A stretch of DNA of 64,000 nt, taken from positions 136,001 through 200,000 of the forward strand of contig JAEMWC010001230.1 in the NCBI GenBank assembly GCA_016490735.1, given 5' to 3'. Positions 1 through 10,317 of this stretch are shown one piece after another. The translations under genes and the position numbers were made by a program. Within the stretch, counting starts at the first letter, position 1, and each line of letters starts with the position of its first letter. The stretch is from Pachyseris speciosa. Its lineage: Eukaryota > Cnidaria > Anthozoa > Scleractinia > Pachyseridae. The notes under the pieces are model-generated. The model was not told where the DNA came from and made no database searches. It worked only from the letters and a program-made list of their open reading frames with translations.

Positions 1-138
1 TCATTGGTCTCTCAGGTATGGTCTACAGAGAAGATATCAACGTCGATTCTAAACGCATCAAAGTGAACGAGATGGTCAAGCTCATGGAAGAAGATAATAA
101 CATTATTAATAATATACACAAAAAATTACTCAATTCTG

Positions 139-323
139 CAGGCGCGGATCCAGGGGAGGTGAAATGGGTGAATTTTCTGAGCCCCCCCCCCCCCCACCCC
201 CCTTCTTTCTTTTTTTTTTTTTTCCTTATCCCTCAAATATTGAAATAATATTTGATTTCTCTGATTTCTCTGATTGAGGTGGAGAAAATTCACCCCCATT
301 TCAAAATCCTGGATCCGCGCCTG
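139..323. mobile_element. 185-bp MITE with 5-bp target duplication
   Basis: The ends are inverted copies of CAGGCGCGGATCCAGG, and the similarity continues inward over a G+A-rich block (GAAATGGG..GTGAATTTTCT). TTCTG is duplicated on both sides (134-138 and 324-328). A long C run and T run lie in the middle. There is no coding capacity. The short duplication and CAGG-type ends would fit a hAT-like superfamily, but that assignment is inference. Confidence 0.75.
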
Positions 324-530
324 TTCTGATTGGCTAGAAAAGCAGTGCAGTTTTAGTGTAACAGTGCAAAAACGTGTAACACGAGTGCAAAGCTGTAACA
401 CAGTGCAATTACCAAAGTATTTTGATTGGTTTAGAAACAATAGAAATTTGAATGAGCCAATCAAATCGTAGCTGTTTCTATAGCAACAAGTTTGCGGTAA
501 GTTTGAGCCGCGTTGAAAATTGTGAAAAAC

Positions 531-1025
531 ATCAAACAATGGCCGACGTTTTGAGCAGGTTTCCTTTGGTAGAGGAGTTAAAAAAAGGGCTCTAAAAATG
601 AGCACGGTGCGAAAAGCACTGCTTTTCGGTTGTCTGTTTGGAGAAAGTGATGTCTGCAGAAGGGAATTACCGACGAAATCGAAAGTTATGAGCCCGTTGA
701 ACTTGAATAACACTTTGCTCAAGCCATTCTACGTCGAGAAAACAACAACAAACAAGACGAAGATTATGAACCAGAAGTACTGAAGGTAATGATTATACAG
801 CATCAAACAATGGCCGAACACTGCTTTTCGGCTGTCTGTTCTTCTACAGAAGGGAATTACCGACGAAATCGAAAGTTATGAGCCCGTTGAACTTGAATAA
901 CACTTTGCTCAAGCCATTTTACGCCGAGAAAACAACAACAAGCAAGACGAAGATTATGAACCAGAAATACTGAAGGTAATGATTATACAGCATTTGATAG
1001 ACACTTGAAAAACGAAGCAGCCTTA
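531..1025 (+). pseudogene. Tandemly duplicated DUF3504/Crypton-type N-terminal fragment (tentative)
   Basis: A segment starting ATCAAACAATGGCCGA occurs at 531 and again at 802; the second copy lacks about 80 bp near its start. Both can be read as an acidic stretch (DEIESYEPVEL) followed by NNNKQDEDYEPE. After a frame change the second continues as FDRHLKNEAAL. These spacings resemble the N-terminal helical region of DUF3504/QRICH1-like, Crypton-derived tyrosine-recombinase proteins, which is memory-based and tentative. Stops and frame changes interrupt both copies, so no intact product is expected. A GGTAATG after the EVLK codons could also be a splice donor. The duplication itself is certain; the family call is weak. 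Confidence 0.3.
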
Positions 1026-1183
1026 TAGCCATAGCCTACAACTTTTCAGGGGGATTTTGCGGCTTAAAAACTTTAAAAACATTGACTAAACTGTTGTTTT
1101 GACTTGCGCGTGATGAATAAATTATTTTTGCACGTGGTTCACCTGCGTTGCTTATGCAACACAATTTTTTCGTGTATATTATT

Positions 1184-1193
1184 ATGTAATCAC

Positions 1194-1226
<33 letters not shown>

Positions 1227-1298
1227 GACTTGTTAATTTTTTCAAAGACCACAAATTGCACTCGCCCTACGGACTCGTGCAATTTTGTTAGTCTTTGA

Positions 1299-1334
<36 letters not shown>

Positions 1335-1353
1335 TCGAAATCATGTGATTACC
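1184..1353. repeat. Near-perfect 170-bp hairpin (fold-back MITE)
   Basis: GTAATCACATGATTT at the left end is matched by its reverse complement at the right end. The arms stay complementary through CGTGCAATTTGGAATAAATA and TTTTTTCAAAGAC to a short loop around CCTACGGACTC. Nothing codes. Confidence 0.7.
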
Positions 1354-2137
1354 TATACTTATATTGACAATTCAGTTATCAGAATCTGAATTTCAAGGGT
1401 TCATCACTGCTAGCCGTGCAGTTTATTACGTTTCTAAGATCTGGTTCTATCAAGTATAATTAGACTTTTAAGGGTTTTCAGCCCTCAGCTATCCAACAAC
1501 TGGGAAATAGTGCGGTCCGGTATGTAATCCCGTAGGACTTTCGTGCCTAAATTGATTTTTTCGCTGTTTTGCACTAATTTTGGGTCGAATAATGAGAAAT
1601 TATGGGGTTCAAATTTTCCGACCCCGTCTTCCTATGTTTCTGACTACTTAAGGATTTAGTGTATGCTAATTGATGCAAAAAAGGTTTTGCGAATATCTTT
1701 GCTCTTAGATTCAAGATACAAGGACCAAACCTTATACGAAGCTTGCTCTTGATGACGTACGTCGTATGATATAAATTGGTTCCCATGGCAACCAGCGATG
1801 ACGTCAGGATTAACTACCTGCTATTTTGGTGGCGGCCATCTTGAATCCGCCATCTTGGATTTTCGAACTCTCATTTTTCTAAAGCAAAACAGTGCATTTT
1901 TAATAAACTTAAACTAACGAATGATTTTCATTACGAGCGATGTCCATTTAAGTGCAGAAATAATATATCATTGACTTTTGTTAGTCCCATAGTAACAACG
2001 CAGACGCTATTCTTCTTCTTTCTGTCATGTATAATAATAATGTACAGTTCCGTTAAAAGTGTCCGTGCATAAAATGTGACTAAAGTTCTTATGCACTAAG
2101 AGCATCATCATCCTCTTCCTCGTCATCAACTCGTCTG
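1354..2137. other. No recognisable gene
   Basis: AT-rich intergenic sequence. I see only short chance ORFs and the paired phrase GGCGGCCATCTTG..CCGCCATCTTGG near 1832-1856, which looks like low-grade repeat sequence. Confidence 0.5.
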
Positions 2138-3221
2138 TCATCTGTGAATGGATTTGTACAGTTTTTTTCCAAAGCACTTACAAAGAGGAGTGCATGGAAT
2201 TTCGTTCTTGAAACAGCTACAGCGTCCCTTGCAGTTTGACTTGCATCCGCATTTGGTAAGCCCAATAACAGCTTGGGGTGCAGGAAAAGACAGGCACATA
2301 ACGGGAACGTATGCTCCTTGGTGGTCGCTCCAGCCATTCCCTTTAATGGGAGGAAGATCTGGGCAGCTGGTGATATAGGATTTGTCGCGCATGGCCATGA
2401 AGTTTGCGCGCGTGATGTGTGGGAGTAAGGAAGCACGTGTTGGAGGCAGCATCTCACCTTCCAAGTTCCTGCATCGAAAGAGCTCCCATCAGGAATGGTG
2501 GTAGGTCCCGCTTTGCAGTACACTTGGCACACAAATTTCTCTAGGTCTTTAACTTGAGTCGGCACTTCTCCGTTGGCTGACTGGTTTTGGATAAGACCCT
2601 CACCAAGCTCTCTGAAACAGTCAATCGCGGGATGGTCATCATCGAGTGCCAACAGTTCTGACTTGTGGTAGTGTTTTTCAAGTTCCGAGGCGTCCCAACA
2701 TCTACAAACTCTGATACGCAAGTTCTAACCTGGTCGTCTTGCGTATTGTTCTTTATTTCTAGTAACGTTGTTCCCACTTGATCTGAAAAAACGCGGTGTA
2801 AATCTTTTGCAGTTTCACCGGGACTAAAACTACAAGACTTGAACAGGCACACCTGCGACTTAGGAAGCGTTTTTGCCCTTTTAGGCCGCGAAGAGGTTGA
2901 TGAGGCAGACGAGGACGAACAGGGCCTCGCGGGAGAACGGATGGGGAGTCGTCTGGCAAGGCCCGCTTTGCACCTCTCAGTCGCTCGATCATACCCTTGT
3001 AAAACAATTGGTTTGCGGCACTCACTGTGGTAGTACGCAGATTTACGTTCAACCTCACTCAGGCTTGCTAAGCGGTCTGTAAGTGACTTGATGTCAGTCT
3101 GTCCCAAGGTCAGTCGTTCTTTGCAGGACTCGTACAAATGCTCAATCACTTCTGGGTTGCTTACGATACTCTTATTTAAGGTAGCACCCTCTCTGCAGGT
3201 AATACACACCAAATCAGACAT
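2138..3221 (-). pseudogene. Frameshifted cysteine-rich protein (invertebrate multicopy family)
   Basis: Reading leftwards from 3221, the first ORF opens MSDLVCITCREG with a CxxC and later YHSECRK, a zinc-binding pair typical of a large uncharacterised invertebrate family. It also has a Ser/Arg-rich linker (SSSSASSTSSRPKRAK). The frame changes near 2720 and again near 2460. The last part carries LPPIKGNGW and ends in a dense cysteine cluster (CGCKSNCKGRCSC..CTPLCKCFG), the hallmark tail of that family. I recall such proteins as very numerous in cnidarian genomes and often linked to mobile DNA; their function is unknown. At least two frameshifts separate three well-preserved blocks, so this is a recent pseudogene rather than noise. 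The stop is at 2138. Confidence 0.6.
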
Positions 3222-3425
3222 GACTACTTCGCTACTAATTGACTTTTAAATAACAGATTACTTTTTTCCTCTCAGATGCTAAACAACAACAAATCAAAAT
3301 AAATAATTTTTGTTTCTGTACGCTTACATGTGCCTAACCCTAACCCTAAGTTTCTTTTCAGGGCTGCTTGAAATTGCGAAAATACGCCTAGATGTTGGAA
3401 TTTTAAGGCTGTTTGTTTTCACTTG

Positions 3426-3833
3426 GGCCTGGTTTAGACGTCGAATTTCACATGCGCCGTATCAAATACCAACTTGAGTTCCTTCGAATTGAAAAATGCG
3501 ACATTTGATTTAGACGTCGCATTTCACATGTGCCAAATCGAATTCGTGAGCGCGGGAAACACAGTGATGGGCATATATAAAGTTTAGTTTTTTCCTCCCG
3601 ATGGCAAGTTTGTAATATAATGGAGATTATTTCGGCAAGGCTAACGCAGAGAATGGTGAACATCTGAATAAAATGAAACACTTTATTCAGTCACTTGATC
3701 CAGTCGAAAATGCGACTGAACGCGCATTTAATTCATTTGAGTCGCATCGAATTGATTTAGGCGTCGCATTTCACATGCACCGAATTGAATTATTCGATTC
3801 GACACAGGTAAAATTCGACATCTAAAGCAGGCC
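3426..3833. mobile_element. Non-autonomous DNA transposon, about 408 bp
   Basis: The termini are inverted: GGCCTGGTTTAGACGTCGAA at the left and its near reverse complement (TTCGACATCTAAAGCAGGCC) at the right. The motif GACGTCGNATTTCACATG recurs inside in both orientations (about 3437, 3514, 3763). No coding sequence and no convincing target duplication were found. Confidence 0.55.
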
Positions 3834-4200
3834 TTTATAGGCGTGAAAGTGCGCTAATAAATGACAGATTTCTGAATCTCCAAATAATTCAACTCTGCCT
3901 GTATTTAAAAACCCCTAAATATTTCCTGCAAGGCGTAAAATAACGCCAATGATTTCTTCTCAAATTAGAGCCCTGCATTTTATTCTCATTTAATTGTTGA
4001 AGCTTTTCGACCTCTAAAGCAGGCCTTTATAGGCGTGAAAGTGCGCTAATAAACGACAGATTTCTGAATCTCCAAATAATTCAACTGTGCCTGTATTTAA
4101 AAACCCCTAAATATTTCCTGCAAGGCGTAAAATAACGCCAATGATTTCTTCTCAAATTCGAGCCATGCATTTTATTCTTATTCAATTGTTAAAGCTTTAC
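3822..4200. repeat. Two-copy tandem duplication, 192-bp period
   Basis: CTAAAGCAGGCCTTTATAGG occurs at 3822 and again at 4014. The intervening sequence is repeated with only scattered substitutions to about 4196. The duplicated unit begins inside the right end of the preceding transposon, so the transposon tip now exists twice. Confidence 0.8.
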
Positions 4201-4259
4201 TTTTTATCGTGAAACAAGCTCTAAAACCTTTTCCCTTCTGATAAAACTAAAAATACGCT

Positions 4260-6625
4260 TACCTTGCTAGTTCACTCTTCAGTTTGTGTCATAAAGGAGA
4301 AACCCAGCCTACAACACAGGCTGGCTGTTTATCGACCTCGATGCCTCAACAGCGTTAAGAAACTTTTGCCCTTATCCAAGAGAGAATGAAGTAAGAGAAC
4401 AGATCCCTGTGCCCCATCATAGTTTTCTTAAATCTATTTTTAGTTTCACGAAGCTATTTTAAGTTCTCGTTCCCAATGTCGCGCGGTTCGGATGATCTAA
4501 ACTTGTAGAAGCTCACGGTAGTTACCGGGTCCGTTAAGCTGTTTGGTTTTCTATTCCAGATGGGAGTTCAAACGGTTTGAAAATTATACAGTAAAGTTAT
4601 CAGCTATAGAAACAAAACGGTCTTCTTTAGAGGTCGGAACACACTCTAGTCTTCTTGATATTTAGATTTCAAAATATGGTTTCGGGCCCGTTAAGTTACC
4701 GGGAATTTCGAGAAAAAGGCTCAGAGCCGGAGATGACCGGGGATCAGATTTTGTCGATACTAGTATTTTACCTTTGTCGTGTCACAGTCTTGTGGCTAAA
4801 TATGTGATCACGATTGTCGGTCTGTTTTTTAAGTGTAGTCTGAGCGCAATGAGCATTCGCAATGAGTATATATATTTAGCCAAGTCTAAAAGCGGAGCTC
4901 CACGAATCTACCAACTTGCATCGCTTTCCTTGAGCCAATTTTGTGTCCAAAACTTAACTAGCAGCAGGGAAAACTAAGTGTTTTAAGGCGATCCAGATGA
5001 AATATTCGATAGCAAACGTTTGGAAGAGAAACAAACTAACAAACATTCTTGAGTCCAAATTACTTTCAGGTGAAAGTGTAAAGGAATTCAAAGTGGATCA
5101 CGAACAAAACATGAAGGAAAACAAAGTGCGATGCGAACGTTTTCTCGAAGATTCCGCTTGGAAAAGGTGGAGAAATTAGACAAGTAACAAACATGTCTTG
5201 CACTAAGCTAGAAATTTTGACATAAATGTCCGTAGAAGAGACTAAAAGGAGTCGAGAACGAACCTGATAGTTTAGTCGGTTAACAATTACTCGGAACTCA
5301 GAGCTGTATAATAGCACCATTTCACACAAAATCGTTGCTTGGCTAAGCAGACACACCGAAAACTCTTAAGTGCCTCAATAGTTTCACTGCTACTTCCCAT
5401 GTCCAGCGATGAAGCTTCCTCAATTAAAGATTCTCAGACAGTGCTTGTGAAATCCCACGAGCTTAAACAGAGCGGTCCACTATAAAATTATCAAAGCCAG
5501 CCAACAAACTTCGCTGTTTTTGGCATCCAAACGCGGATTCCTACCTGTTCAAACAAATACAACTCGAAAATTACTCAAGTTATACGGCGAAACTTCGTTG
5601 TTTACAGTCTTTGGACGAAGATCTGTATCTTTCAAATGAAGCGTGAAGGGAGCTAGTTTTTGACATTTTCTTGACAGCTTTTAGACAACTTTTCGTCAGA
5701 TTTTGAGACATGTACTTGCATTTGATCGGCTTTTCCCCTCCGAGCTTGAATTTCGTTGACGAACGAACAAAGTTTGAGATTCGGCGAGAAACGTAATCTC
5801 TTTACTAGAGAGAACAAACTGCTCAAGCTACGGATATTTGAAATTTCATTACGTCAACTGGCCAATAAAATGCCTCGCTAAAAATAGCTGCGCAGCTGAG
5901 CCATAATCTTAAAATAGATTTTAAAAAGCTATCATTGGAAGAGGCCCATGTATGGGGGATCTGTTCTCTTACCTCATTCTCTCTTGCCTTATCTTATTAA
6001 CACGTAATCGCAATGACTCCTCGTAAGATTAAGGATTGAAGCCCCGGCTAAACGATCAAACCTTTTCATCCAGCATAGTCAGTTGTCAAACATAACGTTG
6101 GGTGGCTAAACGCACAAACAATGTTTCACCAAACACTAGACAGAGTGAGTCCACAAAACGATTTTTTGCGTATTATCGCTGAAATTTCGATTTTATATGG
6201 TTCATTTGGTTGCTTTTTACCGGCTGTGCACATTTTGTTGGTTGGGGTGGCAAACGATCAAACATTTCTTCGTAACGCAAAACGTAATGGATGAAAATGT
6301 TTGATCTAGATCAAACATGGAAAGCCATTTAAGAATAAATGCAATGTTGAGAGAGGTGGCTAAACGGTCGAACCCGATGTTGAATGAAAATGTTTGATCA
6401 TTTTTTTGATTGTTAAATTTGTTATCGAACAAACATACGCGTCGTGTATTGTTTTCGTGTAATGTTTTAACGTTTAGAGGTTTTTGATCCGCGGTCAATT
6501 CCTGTTGACTGCTCTAAACATAAAATATTGGCGCAATGAAAGCCATGCGAAGTTGCTTAATACCAATAAAAAGTAATAATCTTGGAGCTCCGCTTTTAGG
6601 CTTGGCTAAATCTATATATTAAAAA
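4260..6625 (+). mobile_element. Repeat family Y, copy 1 (split by insertion X)
   Basis: The same sequence appears at 34560-35458 and, inverted, at 63172-63960. The flank GCGTTAAGAAACTTTTGCCCTTAT before 4377 continues after the insertion as TTATTAACACGTAATCGCAATG at 5994, exactly as in the two uninterrupted copies. The 3' half contains several copies of GGCTAAACGATCAAACATTT or close variants (6049, 6103, 6246, 6360). It ends in GGAGCTCCGCTTTTAGGCTTGGCTAAA followed by TATATA. No coding capacity is seen in this copy. The left limit is uncertain. Confidence 0.6.
4377..5986. mobile_element. DNA transposon X, 1.6 kb, 7-bp target duplication
   Basis: The ends are inverted repeats beginning CAAGAGAGAATGA(A/G)GTAAGAGAACAGATCCC. 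The flanks carry a direct CCTTATC on both sides (4370-4376 and 5987-5993). The insertion interrupts repeat family Y at a point that is uninterrupted in Y copies near 34650 and 63955, so it was a real insertion. Inside, around 4863-4975, lies an inverted fragment resembling the right end of Y. There is no long ORF; it is presumably non-autonomous, superfamily unassigned. Confidence 0.7.
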
Positions 6626-6948
6626 AGGGAAATTTCACATACAGGCAAATGTTAATGCTCACCAGAGGTCGCACTCTTGTCAAATAATTCAATTTCGGGT
6701 TTCAAGTCTGAACTGACAAAGATCGATCGTTCATTGATCGTTCGACTGTCTTGAGGAGCAGAAGTAGTTTCCTTAATTGGAGTTCTATGACATAAATTAG
6801 TGCAACGACTAGAACACGTATCATCAAAAGTATCGTATATTTCAAGCGAAGCAGTGGAGACATAAAGAATGTTTGATAGGCTATTCGACAGTTCGATTTC
6901 GAACAACGACACGTACAGCCGCGTCTCATTGCGTCGGTAACACCTTAC

Positions 6949-7132
6949 ACACCTTATTCCAAAATGGCGGCAAATTTATTATTCTTTTTTTTTTGCATGT
7001 TAATTAGCCCTCTTTGCCTCATTTTCACTTCAAAATTCTTTTGTATTTTGTACATGTTGACGAGGCAAAAGGGGCTAATTTACATGCAAACAAAAGAATA
7101 ATAAATTGGCCGCCATTTTGGAATAAGGTGTA
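6949..7132. mobile_element. Fold-back MITE with ATGGCGG-type arms
   Basis: The left arm ACACCTTATTCCAAAATGGCGG is mirrored at the right end, and pairing continues through TTATTATTCTTTT, TGCATGT and AATTAGCC. A related element is at 23573-23722. The right end is followed by TA. Non-coding. Confidence 0.7.
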
Positions 7133-7640
7133 TAGATTAAATTTGTGGGCAAAGAAAAGGTTATTGTTCACTTTATCGGAGATTAGAAGTGCGTCAGTGC
7201 GTTAATAGCATAGGCCAAAAAAGGGTTCTAATTGGGTTTGATCGCTTGATCTTTCTTTACCAGGAATTTTGCCTGACTATACTTAACAGTCTCACTAGCT
7301 ATCTCATTTGCTTTGCCATATGCCAAAGCAACGAATTTTTGGAATCGGTCTTTGATTTTGGAAAAAAAAAACGGATTAATTAAGGCAAGGTTACGCCAAT
7401 CAATCAGTGTTAAATTCAGGGATTTCTGTCACCTCGAACGACTCTGGGAAGAATTTTTTTCTCACATCACAAATCGAACATATATCTACCAACTACGGGA
7501 AAGACAATGGACGTTATATACTCTATAACCCTGCTGTATCACTGGCGGTGCCAACTATCAACTTACATTAGGTTAGTCTAATTTTTCAAATGACCGCGTT
7601 TATTGCAACTTGACAATAACAAATATCGATAACTGTAAAT
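7133..7640. other. No recognisable gene
   Basis: AT-rich sequence with short ORFs that match nothing I know. I see no repeat structure. Confidence 0.4.
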
Positions 7641-7961
7641 AGGTAGGTAACTTTCTAGTCAGAAGCGCATTCAAAACAACTGAGCAACCTGGCACCTTTA
7701 AATGCGCGCGCTCGCGATGCAAAACTTGTCCTTTCAAGTTCAAGTTTATTTCAACTCTTTTACAAGTGAATAATTCTTGGTGGACTGGGCCGCAAATAGC
7801 TTTACAGCTAATCGAGGCGGACCAGTCCTTTCAAAACACTGACAAAATATCGGGCCCTAAGCGATCTATTATGATTACTGATCGTTTCACGTGAACCTCC
7901 GCAAATGTTATCTGTGGCATAATCTGTACGTTATGCAAAAAGTCAGACATCGGAATAAGTG
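7641..7961 (+). pseudogene. Fragment of a Penelope-like element (GIY-YIG region)
   Basis: This stretch matches the segment 13430-13650 of the fuller Penelope-like element, from GTAGGTAACTTTCTAGT through AATGCGCGCGCTCGCGATGCAAAAC to the Cys-rich lead-in of the GIY-YIG endonuclease (the CITCTLC region). It is interrupted by an 89-bp insertion and carries stops, so it is a dead 5'- and 3'-truncated copy. Confidence 0.75.
7737..7825. mobile_element. 89-bp short insertion with 8-bp target duplication
   Basis: Compared with the intact sequence at 13525, an extra 89 bp begins AGTTCAAGTTTATTTCAACT and ends GGCGGACCAG. TCCTTTCA is duplicated at 7729-7736 and 7826-7833. Length and duplication suit a tiny MITE or SINE tail; I cannot decide which. 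Confidence 0.6.
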
Positions 7962-7996
7962 AGATCAGCACATTAGAGCTCTGTTCAGCGGTCAAT

Positions 7997-8353
7997 TGGC
8001 CCATTTTATACTAGAGACGTCCAGACGAATGATGCGTCTGTCATTTTATCCGACTAGAGTAAAGACGGGACGAACTACGTGAGACGCATAATCCGTCCGG
8101 GACGAACTTGGACAATTGTACTAGTGCGTCCGTTTAGTTCGACTAGTATAAAGACGGGCGCAAGACGCATTATGGGTCTAGACGAACTATCCGTTTTAGT
8201 GTGCCTTGAAAGACGCACTAAACAAGATAGTTCGTCTTGACGCATAATGCGTCTTGTGCCCTTCTTTATGCTAGTCGAACTAAACGCACTACAAATGTTT
8301 GCCCAAGTTCGTCCCAGACGGATTATGCGTCTCTAGTATAGTAAAAACGACCA
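7997..8353. mobile_element. Fold-back element, about 357 bp
   Basis: The left end (TTGGCCCATTTTATACTAGAGACG) is mirrored at the right end, and the interior is largely self-complementary (GTCTAGACGAACTATCC against GATAGTTCGTCTTGACGC). Repeated CGTC/GACG words reflect the hairpin. Non-coding. Confidence 0.7.
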
Positions 8354-8491
8354 ATCACTAGCCTTGCTTGTGTAATCAGTGTTTCAGTTCCTGGTAACAA
8401 CACCATCCCAAGCAGCGAAGGTGTGGCTCACTACGGTTGTTGACGGTAAAGCGAAAATTGTTGGAAATAGTCTCTCGAAGAGACTTTGAAT

Positions 8492-8853
8492 ATGGATAGC
8501 ACGGCTGTCGTTCCACAAAAAGGAAAGGATAATCCAGGTAATAGTAAAATACCTTGTTTCGCCTTTATTCAGACAGTCAAGATTGTTCGGCCATCGCTTT
8601 CCTAAAACTTCAACTTCAACTTTATTTTACACTGTTTAAATGACTTTGATTAAACCAGTTACATGCAAAAAAATTTTACAGAAGCTGTTGGTTGTGTTTA
8701 TATATTAATGTGATATATGGTAGACAGTTCTCGTTTGATGCAAGTGTTGCCAATTTTTAGGAAATGGGATGCTAGCAGACTTGAAGGAGAAGAGGAAGAT
8801 CATCTTCGTTGGGCAAACAGGAAGGGACAAAAGTAAATTTGTTGAATATCTCA
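8492..8853 (+). CDS. Possible host gene 5' end: two exons of a P-loop protein (partial)
   Basis: Exon 1 runs from ATG at 8492 to CCAG/GTAATA at 8537. The intron ends in TTTTTAG at 8760. Exon 2 continues in frame and reaches a strong donor (GTGAGA) after 8853. The joined product starts MDSTAVVPQKGKDNPG and then gives KRKIIFVGQTGRDKSKF. The GxTGxxKS shape resembles a Walker A / G1 loop of GTPases (GxxGxGKS), but the usual Gly before Lys is Asp. Without the second donor the frame would stop at 8870. I found no further exon before the transposon at 9243. It could be a decayed gene start or a captured fragment. Splice signals and frame agree; function is a guess. Confidence 0.4.
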
Positions 8854-9047
8854 GTGAGAAAGCCCTGTAACAGGCTGTCTTTTGTTTTCATTGAAATACA
8901 ATATATGTTATCACCAATAATTATTAAACTAGTAAATATTTTTTCGTTAGATTTTGTTCTAAATTTCATTTTATCTCTTAATGTGTTTAATATTTTTGCT
9001 AACAGCAATGAAACGCGTTTCTTTCACTGGTTTGTAAAGACTGTGCT

Positions 9048-9240
9048 AATCCTAGGACAAGTGTTGAGGGGGCCCGCAATTCGGACAACCTTTCGAGTTA
9101 GATATAACCGACAGTTTTTCCTTGGAAAAGTGCTGAAGATCTCCGAAATACGGAAAACCTCTCAGTCTAAATAGCAATGATCGCTTTTACAGGATAAGTG
9201 TTGAAGGGATCCGAAATTCGGAAAATCCTCTCAAGTTAAA
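9048..9240. repeat. Minisatellite, about 62-bp unit, left block
   Basis: Three diverged units share AAGTGTTGA..GTCCGAAATTCGGA..ACCTCTCAAGTTAAA. The block stops exactly where the HIRAN transposon begins and resumes after it at 10318, so the array was split by the insertion. Confidence 0.75.
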
Positions 9241-9242
9241 TA

Positions 9243-10315
9243 AATAAACATCGGCGTATAAGCCGCACTCGCAGATAAGCCGCACCCCGAGTTTGGCAAC
9301 TTAAATTTTGGAAAAAATATTTTGGCAAAGAAATTGAAATAAGTTAAAAGTGGAGTCTTGAGAAAGATGTCTTCAATGCTCATGCCTTTTTTCTTAAAGT
9401 TTCTTCCCGAGTTTCTTGCACCGGTCAGCCCACGTATTAACTCACTAACATTTTAAACAGAGAATATTAAAACTCTTACCTATAATTCAAGCTCCCAATA
9501 GTATGAAAATCCGACTTAGACATAAATTTGATCTTCCTTCGGCATTTTTAATCCAGTATTTTTCATTCCTGTCCATTTCTCAAGAGAATTAACATACAAC
9601 AACACCAGATCAACGTTTCGTTTCGGTTCGTAGCTTAGTAACCAGGCATTTGATCAGGAGATGGAGTACTAGAAACGAGTAGGCTTGTTTACTCGAGTAG
9701 AAAACGCAATGGAGTCGTTCGAGTTCTCTTCAGCTGTGCGAGGCTATCATGTCTACAAAGATGTATGGGAGCCATCTGTTGGGGAAAAACTTGTTGCCCG
9801 AAGAGAGTTCGATAATCAATTCGACAAATTTGCCGTTAAACTATTGAACGGCGAAGAAACGGTCGGCCATTTACCACGCGAATATTCAAGAATCGCGTGG
9901 TATTTTCTCGCTCGTGGTGGATCGATTTCTGTCGAAGTGAGCGGCCATCGTCGACGCTGTAAACAACTTTGTGGCGGAATGGAGATTCCCTGCCGAGTGA
10001 CGTTCACCTGCTCAAGAAAGGCAATGTTAAACCGGTTAAAAGCTCTTTTAACGAAGAAGGTTTAATTATTACGTAAGCTTACACAAAAACGGCTCTTTTA
10101 GGAGCCACCAAACTCGCAAAAGCAATGATCAATGCATACTGTGGTATATAGTTTTATGAAGTTCTTTTTATTTTGCTACACAGGTCTACGCAGATTTCAA
10201 AATTCGCTTATTTATTACGTCATGGTGTCCAGATGTTCTCGCAGATAAGCCGCATCCCCGATTTGATACGAAAATTTCGAGCAAAAAGGTGCGGCTTATA
10301 CGCCGGTGTTTACGG
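9243..10315. mobile_element. TA-flanked DNA transposon carrying a HIRAN ORF
   Basis: The inverted ends share TAAACACCGGCGTATAAGCCGCAC with a few mismatches (left end TAAACATCGGCGTATAAGCC). TA stands at 9241-9242 and 10316-10317, and the minisatellite continues on both sides. The subterminal phrase CGCAGATAAGCCGCA(C/T)CCC recurs near both ends. At 1073 bp with one small ORF and no transposase, this is a non-autonomous derivative. Known cnidarian elements with these ends are, from memory, Tc1/pogo-like; TA duplication agrees. Confidence 0.8.
9709..10065 (+). CDS. HIRAN-domain protein inside a DNA transposon
   Basis: An uninterrupted 118-residue frame starts at ATG 9709. The sequence RGYHVYKDVWEP..LVARREFDNQFDKFAVKL..VGHLPREYSRIAWYFL has the order of a HIRAN domain: a beta-barrel core, the conserved (D/N)..D.(F/Y)AV step and the VGHLPR turn. 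It is followed by VSGHRRRC and a Cys pair, then a basic C-terminus. HIRAN domains bind DNA ends or single-stranded 3' ends in HLTF/Rad5-type remodellers. Here the domain is almost the whole protein and sits between transposon ends, so a role in transposition or end recognition is inference. The start lies early in the element and the frame is intact, suggesting recent selection or a young insertion. An upstream in-frame extension exists but has no ATG. Confidence 0.75.
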   Translation: MESFEFSSAVRGYHVYKDVWEPSVGEKLVARREFDNQFDKFAVKLLNGEETVGHLPREYSRIAWYFLARGGSISVEVSGHRRRCKQLCGGMEIPCRVTFTCSRKAMLNRLKALLTKKV

Positions 10316-10317
10316 TA

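Noticed and set aside
18..248. 76-codon ORF at the left edge as a host exon
   Set aside because: Its second half is inside the MITE at 139-323. The first 40 codons match nothing I know and have no clear splice context.
3334..3351. CCTAACCCTAACCCTAAG resembles telomeric repeats
   Set aside because: Only about two and a half units in AT-rich DNA; too short for an interstitial telomere claim.
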